From: Streptomyces sp. ADI95-17
GTDB lineage: Bacteria > Actinomycetota > Actinomycetes > Streptomycetales > Streptomycetaceae
Direction: 5' to 3'
DNA: 64,000 nt
Assembly (NCBI RefSeq): GCF_003846175.1
Contig: NZ_ML123045.1
Location: 1,206,082 to 1,270,081 of the forward strand
The notes under the pieces are model-generated. The model saw only the letters and a list, made by a program, of their open reading frames with translations, searched no databases and was not told where the DNA came from. Of this stretch, positions 14,846 to 25,629 are shown piece by piece; positions within the stretch are counted from its first letter, which is position 1; every line of letters starts with the position of its first letter. The translations under genes were made by a program, and so were the position numbers.

Positions 14846-16863
14846 TACGCGGCCCTCCTGTTGGTTTCCTGAACGTCCTTGACGAGCCCGGCGATCGAGT
14901 CGGCCCGCAGCTCCTCCAGCGTGACGGCGCCGCCCCCGAGATCGTGGGCGAGGCTTCCCGCGAGGCCGAGCCGTACCGGCCCCGACTCGCAGTCCACGAC
15001 GACCGACGCGACGCCCTGCGCCTCGTGCAGCCGCGCCGCCCGGGAGGCCAGCGCCACCGGATCGGGGCCGCCGGTCGCCCGCCCGTCGGTCACCACGACC
15101 AGCAGCGGCCGCCGCGACGGATCACGCAGCCGCTCCACCCGCAGCACCTCGTGGGCCTTGAGCAGTCCGGCCGCGAGCGGGGTGCGCCCTCCGGTCGGCA
15201 GCAGCTCCAGCCGTGCCGCCGCGGCGTCCACCGAGGACGTCGGCGGCAGCGCCACCTCGGCGTCCCTGCCCCGGAAGGTGATCAGCCCGACCTTGTCCCG
15301 GCGCTGGTACGCGTCCAGCAGCAGCGAGAGGACCGCGCCCTTGACCGCGGCCATCCGCTGCCGGGCGGCCATCGACCCGGAGGCGTCCACCACGAAGAGC
15401 ACCAGATTCCCCTCGCGCCCCTCCCGCGTCGCCTGCCGAAGATCGTCCCGCCGGACCACAAGACCGCGCCCGGACCGGCCCCGCGACCGCTGGTGCGGAG
15501 CGGCGGCCTGCACGGTGGCCGCCAGATGCAGCTTGGTCAGGGCGCCCTGCGGACGCCGCGCGCCGGTCGTACGCCCGTGCTCGGTACGGGCCCGGGACCG
15601 CCGTCCCGCCGCGCCCTCGCCCAGCCCGGGGACGCTCAGCATCTTCGTGCGGAACGGCTCGGTGGCGCCCACCGGCTGCCGGTCACCGCCACCGGACGGC
15701 TGTCCCTGCCCTTGCTCCTGGCCCTGCTCGGGCACGGACGGCGCGGGCGCGTCGCCGGCCTCGCCCTCGGGCGCCGGCGGCGTGTCGGGGCCGTTGCCCT
15801 GCGGGGGACGGCCGCCGCCACCGGGGCCGTCCGGGTCCGGGTCGTCGTCCCCGCCGCTGTTCTGCTCCAGCGTGTCGTCGAGCTTGTCCTCGTCGAGCCC
15901 CGGCGCGTCGAACGGATTGCGCCGGCGCCGGTGGGGGAGCGCGAGCAGGGCAGCCTGGCGCACGTCCTCGGCGAGCACATCCGTACGGCCCGCCCAGGCG
16001 GCCAGCGCGGTGGCCGTCCGCGCCATCACGATGTCCGCGCGCATCCCGTCGACCTCGAAGGCCGCACAGGTGGCCGCGATCTGCCGCAACGCCGAGTCCC
16101 CGAGCCGCACTTCGGGCAGCAGGGCCCGCGCGGCGACGATCCTCGCCCGCAACGCGTCCTCCTCGCCGGCCCACCCGGCCGCGAAGCCCGCCGGGTCGTC
16201 GTCGTACGCGAGCCGCCGCCGCACCACCTCTACCCGCTGATCGGTCTCCCGGGACGCGGCGACCTCGACGGTCAGCCCGAACCGGTCGAGCAACTGCGGC
16301 CGCAGCTCACCCTCCTCGGGGTTCATCGTCCCGACGAGCAGGAAGCGGGCGGCATGCCGTACGGAGACGCCCTCGCGCTCCACGTACGAGGCACCCATGG
16401 CGGCCGCGTCCAGCAGCAGGTCCACGAGGTGGTCGTGGAGGAGGTTGACCTCGTCGACATAGAGAATCCCGCGATGCGCGTCGGCCAGCAGGCCCGGCTC
16501 GAAGGCCTTCACGCCCTCCGCGAGCGCCCGCTCGATGTCGAGCGCCCCGACCAGCCGGTCCTCGGACGCGCCGACCGGCAGCTCCACCATGCGGGCGTCC
16601 CGCGACACGCCGGTACCCGGCTCGTGGGGGCCGTCCGGACACGCCGGGTCGGGCGATTCGGGGGCGCAGGAGAAACGGCATCCGGAGACGACGTCCACCT
16701 CCGGCAGCAGCGCCGAGAGCGCGCGCACGGCGGTGCTCTTCGCGGTGCCCTTCTCACCCCGTACGAGGACGCCACCGATGTTCGGTGCGACGGAGTTGAG
16801 AAGCAGGGCGAGTTGCAGGTCCTGCTGCCCGACGACGGCGGTGAACGGGAAATGCGTGCTCAC
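14845..16863 (-). CDS. Putative cobalto-/magnesium-chelatase AAA+ and VWA subunit (ChlI-ChlD type)
   Basis: 672 residues combining both regulatory chelatase subunits. An N-terminal AAA+ domain has Walker A GEKGTAKST (residues 36-44) and Walker B in GILYVDEVNLLHDHLVD. A central Pro/Gly/Asp-rich linker lies around residues 300-400. The C-terminal von Willebrand A domain has the MIDAS motif DASGSM. In the cobalamin pathway such proteins are expected to power cobalt insertion together with CobN, which is not in this window. GTG start follows GGAGGG. It lies between cobQ (58 bp upstream) and cobO (overlapping). Confidence 0.85.
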   Translation of the reverse strand: MSTHFPFTAVVGQQDLQLALLLNSVAPNIGGVLVRGEKGTAKSTAVRALSALLPEVDVVSGCRFSCAPESPDPACPDGPHEPGTGVSRDARMVELPVGASEDRLVGALDIERALAEGVKAFEPGLLADAHRGILYVDEVNLLHDHLVDLLLDAAAMGASYVEREGVSVRHAARFLLVGTMNPEEGELRPQLLDRFGLTVEVAASRETDQRVEVVRRRLAYDDDPAGFAAGWAGEEDALRARIVAARALLPEVRLGDSALRQIAATCAAFEVDGMRADIVMARTATALAAWAGRTDVLAEDVRQAALLALPHRRRRNPFDAPGLDEDKLDDTLEQNSGGDDDPDPDGPGGGGRPPQGNGPDTPPAPEGEAGDAPAPSVPEQGQEQGQGQPSGGGDRQPVGATEPFRTKMLSVPGLGEGAAGRRSRARTEHGRTTGARRPQGALTKLHLAATVQAAAPHQRSRGRSGRGLVVRRDDLRQATREGREGNLVLFVVDASGSMAARQRMAAVKGAVLSLLLDAYQRRDKVGLITFRGRDAEVALPPTSSVDAAAARLELLPTGGRTPLAAGLLKAHEVLRVERLRDPSRRPLLVVVTDGRATGGPDPVALASRAARLHEAQGVASVVVDCESGPVRLGLAGSLAHDLGGGAVTLEELRADSIAGLVKDVQETNRRAA

Positions 16864-16921
16864 GGGGCGATCCCTCCTGCGAATGAATGTTCATGAAAAA
16901 GGCGGCCTCGGCCCGCGCCGT

Positions 16922-18457
16922 TCACCGGCGTCCCCCCGGTGCTACTGGTGCCCCCGGTGCTCCCGGGGCGATGAACGGGAGCCCCGACGGCGCGCCCGAC
17001 TCGATGAGCCGCAGCAACGCGTCGGTGTCCGCGTGTTCCTCGACGAGATCGCCGAGGCGGTCGAGCTGCTCCTCGCGCAGCGCCGCGAAGCAGGTGTCCG
17101 GAGCGGGGACGAAACGCCGGCCGGCGCCCCGTGCGACCTCGGTCAGGAAGCGGCGGCGGAATTCGTCGCTCTCCAGCGAGCCGTGCCAGTGGGTGCCCCA
17201 CACGGCGCCGGCCCGGCAGCCGTCCAGGAACGGTTCGCCACCGAGCACGTCCGCCACGCCGTGGTGGATCTCGTACCCCTCGACCGGCGCGCCGAGCGCC
17301 CGGCCGACCGGCCGGGCCAGGGTCTTCTCCCGGTCGAAGCGGATGTGTACGGGCAGCAGCCCCAGGCCGTCGACGTGACCGGCCCGGGACTCGACCTCGT
17401 CCTCGATGTGCTCGCCGAGGATCTGGAAGCCGCCGCAGATGCCGAGGACCGGCCGGCCCTCGGCCGCCCGCCGCACCAGGGCGTCGGCGAGGCCGCGCTC
17501 GCGCAGCCAGGCCAGCGCCTTCACGGTGCCCCGGGTGCCCGGCACCACGACCAGGTCGGCGTCGGACAGCTCCTCGGCGCGGTCCACGAACCTGACGACG
17601 ACACCGGGCTCGGCGGCCAGCGCGTCCACATCGGTGAAGTTCGACATCAGCGGCACCGCGCACACCGCGACCCGCAGCACGTCCTCGCCGTGCGGCGGCG
17701 CGACGACCGACTCGCGCACCGCCCCGCGCAGCGAGACCCGCAGCCCGTCCTCCTCGTCGATGCCGAGGCCGTGGGCGAAGGGCAGCACCCCGTACGTCGG
17801 CCTGCCGGTGAGGTCCCGCAGCATCTCCAGACCCGGCTCCAGCAGCGAGACGTCGCCGCGGAACTTGTTGACGAGATACCCGGCGATCAGCGACTGGTCC
17901 TCCGCGGCGAGCAGCGCCGTCGTACCGAAGAACGAGGCGAAGACCCCACCGCGGTCGATGTCGCCGACGACCACCACCGGGAAGCGCGCCGCCCGCGCGA
18001 TGCCCATGTTCACGATGTCCGTGCGCCGCAGATTGATCTCGGCCGGACTGCCCGCGCCCTCGCAGATCACCGCGTCGTACGTGGACCGGAGCTGTTCCAG
18101 GCAGTCCACGACCGTGGAGAGCAGCGCCTCCTGCCTGCCCCCGTGGTAGCCGCGCGCGCTCATCTCGCCGACCGGCTTCCCCATCAGGACGACCTGGCTG
18201 GAGCGGTCGCTGCCGGGCTTGAGCAGGACCGGGTTCATCAGTGCGCTCGGTTCGACGCGGGCGGCCTGGGCCTGCATGGCCTGGGCGCGCCCGATCTCGG
18301 CGCCCTCGCGGGTGACGAACGAGTTGAGCGACATGTTCTGCGCCTTGAAGGGCGCCACCTTCACGCCCCGGCGCACGAGCCAGCGGCAGATGCCTGCCGT
18401 GACGACGCTCTTGCCCGCGTCGGAAGTGGTACCGGCGACCAGCAGCCCGCCGCTCAT
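16922..18457 (-). CDS. cobQ: Cobyric acid synthase CobQ
   Basis: 511 residues. Amidates the b, d, e and g side chains of adenosylcobyrinate diamide. The N-terminal ATPase begins [18 protein letters not shown] and has the family segment [13 protein letters not shown]. The C-terminal glutamine amidotransferase has [15 protein letters not shown], with the nucleophilic Cys in GICGG. The ATG overlaps the cobD stop as ATGA, which fixes this start over the longer open frame upstream. It ends in a Pro/Gly/Ala-rich tail. Confidence 0.96.
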   Translation of the reverse strand: MSGGLLVAGTTSDAGKSVVTAGICRWLVRRGVKVAPFKAQNMSLNSFVTREGAEIGRAQAMQAQAARVEPSALMNPVLLKPGSDRSSQVVLMGKPVGEMSARGYHGGRQEALLSTVVDCLEQLRSTYDAVICEGAGSPAEINLRRTDIVNMGIARAARFPVVVVGDIDRGGVFASFFGTTALLAAEDQSLIAGYLVNKFRGDVSLLEPGLEMLRDLTGRPTYGVLPFAHGLGIDEEDGLRVSLRGAVRESVVAPPHGEDVLRVAVCAVPLMSNFTDVDALAAEPGVVVRFVDRAEELSDADLVVVPGTRGTVKALAWLRERGLADALVRRAAEGRPVLGICGGFQILGEHIEDEVESRAGHVDGLGLLPVHIRFDREKTLARPVGRALGAPVEGYEIHHGVADVLGGEPFLDGCRAGAVWGTHWHGSLESDEFRRRFLTEVARGAGRRFVPAPDTCFAALREEQLDRLGDLVEEHADTDALLRLIESGAPSGLPFIAPGAPGAPVAPGGRR

Positions 18458-19467
18458 GCGTTTCTCCGTCCTGCGGTGCGAGGCCCCGCCACGTTCGTCC
18501 CGGTGGTCCGGCGCCCGGCGATCCGCCGCGCGGCGAGGGCCGCGCCGAGCCGCCCCGCCACGCAGACGCCCAGCGCCAGCGCGCTCACCCGGCGCGACAG
18601 CCGCACCGCGCGCTCGATGTCCGCGGTCTCCACGGCCCGGCCCGTCTCCCCGTTGAGCACGGGGCGGTGCTCTACCCGGCCGCCGTACGCGAGGGTCCCG
18701 CCGAGCCGTACGCCGAGCGCACCCGCGAACGAGGCCTCCACGGGGCCCGCGTTGGGGCTCGGGTGCTTGGCGGCATCGGCCCGCCAGGCGCGGACCGCTC
18801 CCCGCGGGCGCCCCCCGGCGGCGACGGCGAGCAGGGCCGTGAGCCGGGCGCCCGGCCAGCCGGCGAGGTCGTCGAGGCGGGCCGAGGCCCAGCCGTAGCG
18901 CAGATGCCGGGGCGAGCGGTGCCCGACCATGGCGTCCAGGGTGTTGGCGGCCCGGAACCCGGCCAGTCCCGGAACCCCGGCCAGCGCGCCCCACACCAGC
19001 GCGCCGACCACGGCGTCCGAGGTGTTCTCCGCCACGGACTCCACCACGGCGCGGGCGATCTGCGGTCCGTCCAGGGAGTGCGGGTCGCGGCCGCACAGAT
19101 GCGGCAGCCGCTCACGGGCCAGTTCGATGTCACCGGCGGCCAGGGCGCCGCCGATGGCCCGCGCCTCACGCCCCAGGGACGTGCCGCCGACGACGGACCA
19201 GGTGGCGGCGGCGGTCAGCGCCACGGAGGCGGCGGGGCTGCGGCGCACGGCGCGGGTGATCAGCGCGGCACCACCCGCGGCGCCTCCGGCGCAGACGAGG
19301 GTGTGCAGCGCGCCCCAGCCGCGGTGGTCGCGCCACAGCAGGCGCTCGACGTCCGCCGCGGCCCGTCCGAACGCGGCGACCGGGTGTCCCCTGCGGGGGT
19401 CACCGAGCAGCAGATCGCCGATCAGACCGGCCGTGGCGCCGTACGCGAAGATGCGGTCGGCTCGCAC
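18454..19467 (-). CDS. cobD: Adenosylcobinamide-phosphate synthase CobD/CbiB
   Basis: 337 residues with several membrane helices. This integral membrane enzyme attaches aminopropanol (phosphate) to adenosylcobyric acid. Family segments include [40 protein letters not shown] and the [17 protein letters not shown] motif. The GTG start has no ribosome site. It lies 3 nt after the TGA of a 28-codon upstream ORF in the same frame, so translation is probably by reinitiation. First structural gene after the cobalamin riboswitch and coupled to cobQ by ATGA. Confidence 0.93.
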   Translation of the reverse strand: MRADRIFAYGATAGLIGDLLLGDPRRGHPVAAFGRAAADVERLLWRDHRGWGALHTLVCAGGAAGGAALITRAVRRSPAASVALTAAATWSVVGGTSLGREARAIGGALAAGDIELARERLPHLCGRDPHSLDGPQIARAVVESVAENTSDAVVGALVWGALAGVPGLAGFRAANTLDAMVGHRSPRHLRYGWASARLDDLAGWPGARLTALLAVAAGGRPRGAVRAWRADAAKHPSPNAGPVEASFAGALGVRLGGTLAYGGRVEHRPVLNGETGRAVETADIERAVRLSRRVSALALGVCVAGRLGAALAARRIAGRRTTGTNVAGPRTAGRRNA

Positions 19468-19470
19468 GGC

Positions 19471-19557
19471 TCAGCCGGCCGTCGCGCCTCGGCGGACCTT
19501 CGTACAGGCGGCTCTCGTCGAGAGCGCCGAAACAGCGGACGCACGGCAGCCAGGCAT
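19471..19557 (-). CDS. 28-codon upstream ORF between cobalamin riboswitch and cobD
   Basis: ATG at 19555-19557, preceded by GAGG with 10-nt spacing, opens a 28-codon reading frame. The peptide starts MPGCRASAVSALSTRAACTK and contains two Cys. It ends in TGA 3 nt before the cobD GTG and is in the same frame as cobD. A small hairpin (CAGGG 19575-19579 with CCCTG 19586-19590) sits beside the ribosome site. The peptide resembles nothing known to me. It may matter only as a translated leader passing riboswitch control to cobD. Confidence 0.45.
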   Translation of the reverse strand: MPGCRASAVSALSTRAACTKVRRGATAG

Positions 19558-19602
19558 GGCGATATGTCCTCACTCAGGGTCCGCGCCCTGGTTCGACGTG
19601 AC

Positions 19603-19754
19603 CGGCGACGAGAGTCTCCTGGCTCCCGGATCCGCGGTTCCCCCGGCCTTCCAGCCCGCTCGCGCGAGCCGTGACTTCCGGTGGTGGGGGACCGCTCCCC
19701 GGTGACAGTGGCGGGACCGCGCCGGATTCGCACCGGCTTCCTCTGCTGTCGCCG
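19603..19754 (-). promoter_or_regulatory. Cobalamin riboswitch upstream of cobD-cobQ
   Basis: On the minus strand the conserved cobalamin aptamer is readable. P1 is closed by CGGCGAC (complement of 19748-19754) with GTCGCCG (complement of 19603-19609). The 5' core is AAGCCGGTGCGAATCCGGCG, then CGGTCCCGCCACTGTCA with the B12 box. The 3' core is GGGAGCCAGGAGAC. It lies about 135 nt upstream of cobD. Binding of adenosylcobalamin should reduce expression of cobD, cobQ and possibly the chelatase-cobO-cobB genes. No terminator follows, so control is probably at translation initiation. Confidence 0.93.
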
Positions 19755-19840
19755 TAATTGGCTCCGGCAGTCCACCACGCTCCGCGAACGCCCGTCAACC
19801 TGCCGTTGACCTGCGACGGCGCAGTGTGCTGATACCCACA

Positions 19841-19871
19841 TCGGGCCGGACACCTGGGGTGTCCGGCCCGA
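19841..19871 (-). terminator. Hairpin terminator after the pit operon
   Basis: Perfect 14-bp stem TCGGGCCGGACACC / GGTGTCCGGCCCGA with a TGG loop, 25 bp past the stop of the small membrane protein gene on the minus strand. It separates the phosphate operon from the riboswitch. Confidence 0.8.
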
Positions 19872-19895
19872 CGGGGGAGCGTGCGCGGGAGTGGC

Positions 19896-20126
19896 TCAGG
19901 CGACGATCAGATAGATCCCGTACGCGACGGCCGCCGCGCACAGCCCGAAGCAGACGTACGCGCCGGCGCGGGCCAGCAGCAGTGAGCCGCCGGAGCCGCC
20001 CTGCGCCGCCGGTTCCGGCTGCTTGGAGAGGCCGACGATGCCCAGAGTGAAGAGGCCCACCAGCGCGACGGTGACAACGAGGGAGACGCCGAATACGGAG
20101 CCGAGGGCTGCCCAGTCGATGTTCAT
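19896..20126 (-). CDS. Small two-helix membrane protein linked to Pit
   Basis: 76 residues. Two hydrophobic helices (about residues 10-34 and 50-74) flank a short polar Gly/Ser/Gln loop, giving a hairpin topology. No enzymatic motif. It lies 44 bp downstream of the Pit transporter gene on the same strand and before a shared terminator, so it is probably co-expressed. Streptomyces Pit transporters commonly have such a partner; a role in regulating or assembling the transporter is inference. Confidence 0.8.
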   Translation of the reverse strand: MNIDWAALGSVFGVSLVVTVALVGLFTLGIVGLSKQPEPAAQGGSGGSLLLARAGAYVCFGLCAAAVAYGIYLIVA

Positions 20127-20170
20127 GCTGAATCCTTAGACGGCCTTGGACGGCCGGCCTGTCGGCCGGC

Positions 20171-21442
<1,272 letters not shown>

Positions 21443-21489
21443 TTACCCAGGCAATCGTTCGACGTCATTGGCATGTGGACCGTAGGCAA

Positions 21490-21511
21490 CCTGGATGAAC
21501 GGAAGATGAAC
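21490..21511 (-). promoter_or_regulatory. PhoP (PHO) box upstream of the Pit gene
   Basis: On the minus strand GTTCATCTTCC is followed directly by GTTCATCCAGG, two 11-nt direct repeats starting GTTCATC. The Streptomyces PhoP box is built of 11-nt direct repeat units with consensus GTTCACC plus four less conserved bases. Position about 50 bp upstream of the transporter start fits promoter control by the PhoR-PhoP phosphate-starvation system. Confidence 0.7.
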
Positions 21512-21651
21512 TGAGCAGGGCGTTGGGGTGTTCCAAAGCGGAGCCCAGACATTCCGCTTGTCCTCGGGGCAGGCGTGGCCCGGCTCTCCCGCGGTGCGCG
21601 GTTGTGGCGGACCCCATACCGGTCCGCCTCCGCGGCTGACAGGATCGGCGC

Positions 21652-22311
21652 ATGAGCGATCAGCAGCGGGACGCGATCGGACGAGCCTGGGACGGTGTCG
21701 TCGCCACCGCCCGGCGGACGGCGGCCGAGGGCCTGGTCGTCGGGACGTCGGGGAACGTGTCGGCCCGGGTCGGCACGACCATCCTGGTCACACCGAGCGG
21801 AGTGCCGTACGACCGGCTGGGCCCGAAGGACGTCGTCGGCGTCGATCCGGAGGGCAACCGCGTACTCGGCGAGCTCGCCCCCACCAGCGAACTCCCGCTC
21901 CACCTCGCCGTCTACCGGAACACCGACGCGGCCGCCGTCGTGCACACCCACGCGGTGCACGCCACCGCCGTCTCCACACTGGTCCCCGAGATCCCGTCGG
22001 TCCACTACGCCGCCGCCATGCTGGGCGGCCCCGTCCGCGTCGCCGCCTACGCGCGCTACGGCACCGAGGAACTGGCCGCGAACATGCTCGCCGCCCTGCG
22101 CGACCGCACGGGCTGCCTGCTCCAGAACCACGGAACCGTCACCTACGGAGCCACCCTGGACCAGGCGTACGACCGCACGGCCCAGCTGGAATGGCTCTGC
22201 CGGCTCTGGCTCGCCGCGAGCTCCGTCCCCGGACGCAGCCCGAGCCTCCTCTCCCCGGAGCAGCTCGACGATGTGCGGGAGGCCCTCAAGGGGTACGGAC
22301 AGCCCGGCTGA
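21652..22311 (+). CDS. Class II aldolase/adducin family protein
   Basis: 219 residues, resembling L-fuculose-phosphate and L-ribulose-phosphate aldolases/epimerases. The substrate segment GLVVGTSGNVSARVG is at the N-terminus. The Zn site is visible as the glutamate in PTSELPLHLAVYRN, the HTHAVHATAVST histidines and the later His in LLQNHGTVTYG. The true substrate is not evident. Possible pathways include methylthioribulose-phosphate salvage or sugar-phosphate cleavage. Transcribed divergently from pit. Confidence 0.85.
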   Translation: MSDQQRDAIGRAWDGVVATARRTAAEGLVVGTSGNVSARVGTTILVTPSGVPYDRLGPKDVVGVDPEGNRVLGELAPTSELPLHLAVYRNTDAAAVVHTHAVHATAVSTLVPEIPSVHYAAAMLGGPVRVAAYARYGTEELAANMLAALRDRTGCLLQNHGTVTYGATLDQAYDRTAQLEWLCRLWLAASSVPGRSPSLLSPEQLDDVREALKGYGQPG

Positions 22312-22421
22312 CCCGGCTCGACCCGGCCGGTCCACCGGACCGCCCGGGGCCGTCCGCCCCCGATCCGCCGGACGGCCCCCGCCCGCTGGCAGGGTTCCGC
22401 ACCCGCCACGACACTGAAGCG

Positions 22422-23549
22422 GTGCGCCCGGCAACAGTTACGGCAGCAGCCGTCACCACGATCCTCGGCGTCGGTGCGGCAGCGGTCGCGGCCGGCCGGT
22501 ACGCCAGCGACGCCGCCCTCAGGGCGCCGTCCGGGCGGCCACTCCCCGCCGACCGCAGACTCACCGTGCACGCCACGGCCGCCGGGCAGGTCACCCTGAC
22601 CCGCTCCTTCACCGCCCTGCGGCCCGGCACGTACGGACTGACGGGCAAGGACGTCCACGCCGTGGTCGGCCCGGTGATCGAGGACGCCCACCACGCCCCC
22701 GACACCGTCGTCCGCCGGCTCGAACGCGTCGACCGCGGCAGCCTGGAGACCGGCTCCAAGGTCCGCGTCACCCCGCAGCTGCACAGCGGCGACCCGTCCT
22801 CGGCCCTGGGCCTGTCCCACCGGGACGTCGAGATCCCCGGCGAACTGGGCACCCTGCCCGCCTGGTTCCTGCCCGGCCCGCGCGACACCTGGGTCATCAC
22901 GGTGCACGGCCTCGGCACCACCAGAGAACACCCCATGAACATCATGAGGTTCCTGCACGCCCTGCGGCTGCCCGTGCTCGACCTGGCCTACCGAGGCGAC
23001 GCCGGAGCCCCGCGTTCCCCCGACGGCCTCGCTCATCTCGGCGAATCCGAATGGCGCGACCTGGACGCCGCGATCCGCTTCGCCGTGCGGTACGGAGCCG
23101 AGAAGGTCGTCCTGCACGGCTGGTCCACCGGCGCCTCCATGGCGCTGCTCGCGACCGTCAACTCCGCGCTGCGCGACCGGATCTGCGGCCTCGTCCTCGA
23201 CTCCCCGGTGCTGGACTGGGTCACCACGCTGCGCGCCCTGGCCGTGGCCCGCGGCGTCCCGTCCGCCCTGCTGCCGCTCGCCGTCCGTGCCGCCGAGGGA
23301 CAGACCGGACTGCACGGCGCCCGGCTGCTGGACGGCTCCCTCGCCCCGGCGCTGCACGTGCCGACCCTGATCTTCCACGGGCCCGACGACCGGCTCGCCC
23401 CCTGGCAGCCCTCCCGCGACCTCGCCGCCCGCCGCCCGGACCTGATCGCCCTGCACGCCGTGGAGCAGGCTCCGCATGCGGCGATGTGGAATGCCGACCC
23501 GGCGCACTACGAAGAGACCCTGCGCCGCTTCCTCACGCCCCTGATGTGA
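22422..23549 (+). CDS. Alpha/beta hydrolase, probably membrane-anchored
   Basis: 375 residues from a GTG. Residues 1-25 form a hydrophobic anchor or signal (VTAAAVTTILGVGAAAVAAG). The hydrolase domain is about residues 140-375, with HGLGTTREHP as the oxyanion region, nucleophile elbow HGWSTGASMALL, acidic residue in HGPDDRLAPW and catalytic His in EQAPHAAMW. The middle segment (about residues 40-130) is not typical of lipases. It is 110 bp after the aldolase on the same strand. Substrate unknown; an esterase acting at the membrane is likely. Confidence 0.8.
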   Translation: MRPATVTAAAVTTILGVGAAAVAAGRYASDAALRAPSGRPLPADRRLTVHATAAGQVTLTRSFTALRPGTYGLTGKDVHAVVGPVIEDAHHAPDTVVRRLERVDRGSLETGSKVRVTPQLHSGDPSSALGLSHRDVEIPGELGTLPAWFLPGPRDTWVITVHGLGTTREHPMNIMRFLHALRLPVLDLAYRGDAGAPRSPDGLAHLGESEWRDLDAAIRFAVRYGAEKVVLHGWSTGASMALLATVNSALRDRICGLVLDSPVLDWVTTLRALAVARGVPSALLPLAVRAAEGQTGLHGARLLDGSLAPALHVPTLIFHGPDDRLAPWQPSRDLAARRPDLIALHAVEQAPHAAMWNADPAHYEETLRRFLTPLM

Positions 23550-23657
23550 CCTGATGCGAGGGATCGGCCGGTTGGTCCCGGGCCCGTCCCACCGGTCCCC
23601 ACCGGGAATTCGGGTTCCGTTTGGGCTTTCGGGCCGTCAGGAGCAAGACTGCTCCCC

Positions 23658-25043
23658 GTGACGTCCCGTAACCCGCGCGACTCCAGGCTGCGACTTGTCC
23701 GCCCGCGACCCCTTGCCACCGCTCGCAAGGCCGTGACCACCCGGCGCACCAGGCCGGCACCCCGCCCACCGGAGGGCACCCCGCCCCGGTCGGAACTGGC
23801 CCGGCAGGCCAGGACGGCCCTCGCCGACGCCGTACGGATCGCCCGCTGGGCGGCCGACGGCGCGATCCCCGGCGCACCACCGCTCGCCGCCCAGGCGCTC
23901 CAACGGGCCGCGACAGCCCTGGAATTGTCCCCGGCCCAGGTGCGCTCCGGCTGGGACCGGGCCCGGCTCGCCGGCCTCGTCGAACTGCACGGCGAGCAGG
24001 CACGCCCCGGCTGGCGGCTGCGCGCCTGGGACCGCGACGACTCCGCCGTGCTCCGCGGCTGGGTGGCGCTCTTCGACGCCTGGTCGCTGGTCCATCCGGC
24101 GCCCGCCGACATCGAGTCCACCGCGGTCGCCGAGGCCGTCGAGGCCGTGCCGCAGGTCCTCTCCCTGCTCCAGCTCTCGGCCGGCCCGGTCACCGTGCCC
24201 GCCCTGCTGGACCTGCTCGGCCAGCGCGTCGCGGAACTGCGCGAGGAGCGCTGCGAGGTGCCCTACGGCCCCCAGCCGCTGCCCGCACCGGCCGAGACCG
24301 CGCCCCCCGCACACCCCGCCGCCCTGGTGGCGCTCCTGCTGGACTGGGCCCTGGAGGGCCTGGCCGCCGTCGGGGCACTCACCCTCGGCGCCGGCCACGC
24401 CACCCTCACCCCGCTCGGCAACTGGGCGGTCTGGGTCAAGCTGGAACAGATCTGCGTCGCGGCCCAGAGTCCGGCCGGGAACATCGAGCAGTCCGCCGCC
24501 GACATGCTGCTCGGCTGCGCCCGGCTCACCCCCGGCCCGGCCCGCGACGAATACCGCGCCTGGCTGGCCGCCCGCCCCGTCGGCAGCGCCGTCGCGGAGC
24601 TCCTCGCCGTCGCCCGCGGCGAGGACGCGCTGCTGCGGGGGCTCGCCTTCGAGGCGCTCCGGGTCGTCGGCGCCCCGGCCGAGCCCGAGGTCCGCGCCGT
24701 CGTCGCCGACCCCTCGCTGCGCCCCTACGCGCTGCTCTGGCTGGCCGAGTACGACGGAACCGACCCCGAGGACGCCCAGGACGTCCTCAGCCGGGAGGAG
24801 GCCACCTGGCTCTGGGTCGACACGGCGGCGGCCGTCGCCGACCACGGCGAGACCGGGCTGCTGGTCCGCCACCTCGACTCGGCCGTCCAGGGCACGGTGC
24901 CGGCCCTGCTGGACGAGGTACGCGCCGTCGGCCACCCGCGCACCGTGCAGGTGCTGGTGGCCCTGGCCGCCGCGCATCCGGACCCGGCGCTGGCCAAGGC
25001 GGTGCGCCGGGCCGCGTTCCAGGTCCACACCGGCGGCGCCTGA
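23658..25043 (+). CDS. Conserved hypothetical protein, helical
   Basis: 461 residues from GTG (VTSRNPRDSRLRLVRPRP). The protein is Ala/Leu-rich and almost wholly alpha-helical, with an arginine/proline-rich first 45 residues. The C-terminal half has HEAT-like character (LLRGLAFEALRVVGAPAEPE, VPALLDEVRAVGHPRTVQVL). No signal peptide, membrane helix or catalytic motif was seen. I do not recognise a function. It is well coded throughout and conserved in feel with Streptomyces core genes. It stands alone between a hydrolase and a VOC gene on opposite strands. Confidence 0.75.
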   Translation: MTSRNPRDSRLRLVRPRPLATARKAVTTRRTRPAPRPPEGTPPRSELARQARTALADAVRIARWAADGAIPGAPPLAAQALQRAATALELSPAQVRSGWDRARLAGLVELHGEQARPGWRLRAWDRDDSAVLRGWVALFDAWSLVHPAPADIESTAVAEAVEAVPQVLSLLQLSAGPVTVPALLDLLGQRVAELREERCEVPYGPQPLPAPAETAPPAHPAALVALLLDWALEGLAAVGALTLGAGHATLTPLGNWAVWVKLEQICVAAQSPAGNIEQSAADMLLGCARLTPGPARDEYRAWLAARPVGSAVAELLAVARGEDALLRGLAFEALRVVGAPAEPEVRAVVADPSLRPYALLWLAEYDGTDPEDAQDVLSREEATWLWVDTAAAVADHGETGLLVRHLDSAVQGTVPALLDEVRAVGHPRTVQVLVALAAAHPDPALAKAVRRAAFQVHTGGA

Positions 25044-25103
25044 CACCCCCGCGCCGGACGGGTCCGCCCCGGGCCCGCCCGGCGGATCGGGGCCTGCGCG
25101 CGC

Positions 25104-25532
25104 TCAGGCCGTGTCGGCCCGGTCCGCCGCCCCCGGCGCGTACGTACCGAAGCTCCACACATTGCCCTCGGCGTCCCGCGCCATGTAGTCGCGCGAGCCG
25201 TAGTCCTGATCGGTGGGCGGCATCAGGATCTCCACCCCGTACTCCACCGCCCGGGCATGGTGCTCGTCGACCTCGTCGACCACGACGTAGACACCGGCGG
25301 GGCCCGCGCCCCGCATCGCCTCGGCGAAGACGCCCCCGCGGCCCTTGGAGCCCAGCATCACCCTGCCGTTGCCGCAGGACAGCTCGGCGTGGAGCACCTG
25401 TCCGCCCTCGCCCTCGTACACCGCTTCCTCGGTGAAGCCGAGGCCCTCCGTCAGCGTCCTGATCGCGGTCTTCGCGTCGTCGTACAGAATCGTCGGATAG
25501 ATCGTCGGAACGCCGGCCGGTGCGCCTGCCAT
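25104..25532 (-). CDS. VOC family protein (glyoxalase/bleomycin-resistance-like)
   Basis: 142 residues of PhnB-like VOC type. The two beta-alpha-beta-beta-beta units begin PTIYPTILYDDAKTAIRTL and GPAGVYVVVDEVDEHHARA, ending in YGSRDYMARDAEGNVWSFGT. The ATG at 25532 follows AAGGGG with good spacing and gives the family N-terminus. Monocistronic. These small proteins are often annotated as dioxygenases or resistance proteins, but the substrate cannot be deduced. Confidence 0.85.
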   Translation of the reverse strand: MAGAPAGVPTIYPTILYDDAKTAIRTLTEGLGFTEEAVYEGEGGQVLHAELSCGNGRVMLGSKGRGGVFAEAMRGAGPAGVYVVVDEVDEHHARAVEYGVEILMPPTDQDYGSRDYMARDAEGNVWSFGTYAPGAADRADTA

Positions 25533-25629
25533 GACGCTCACCCCTTTTCGTGCTCCCGTGACCCGGTTCTGTGATCCGCGTCTCAGTCTTCCATCCGCCA
25601 CCGACAACGGCCCGGCACGGCCGCGGACC

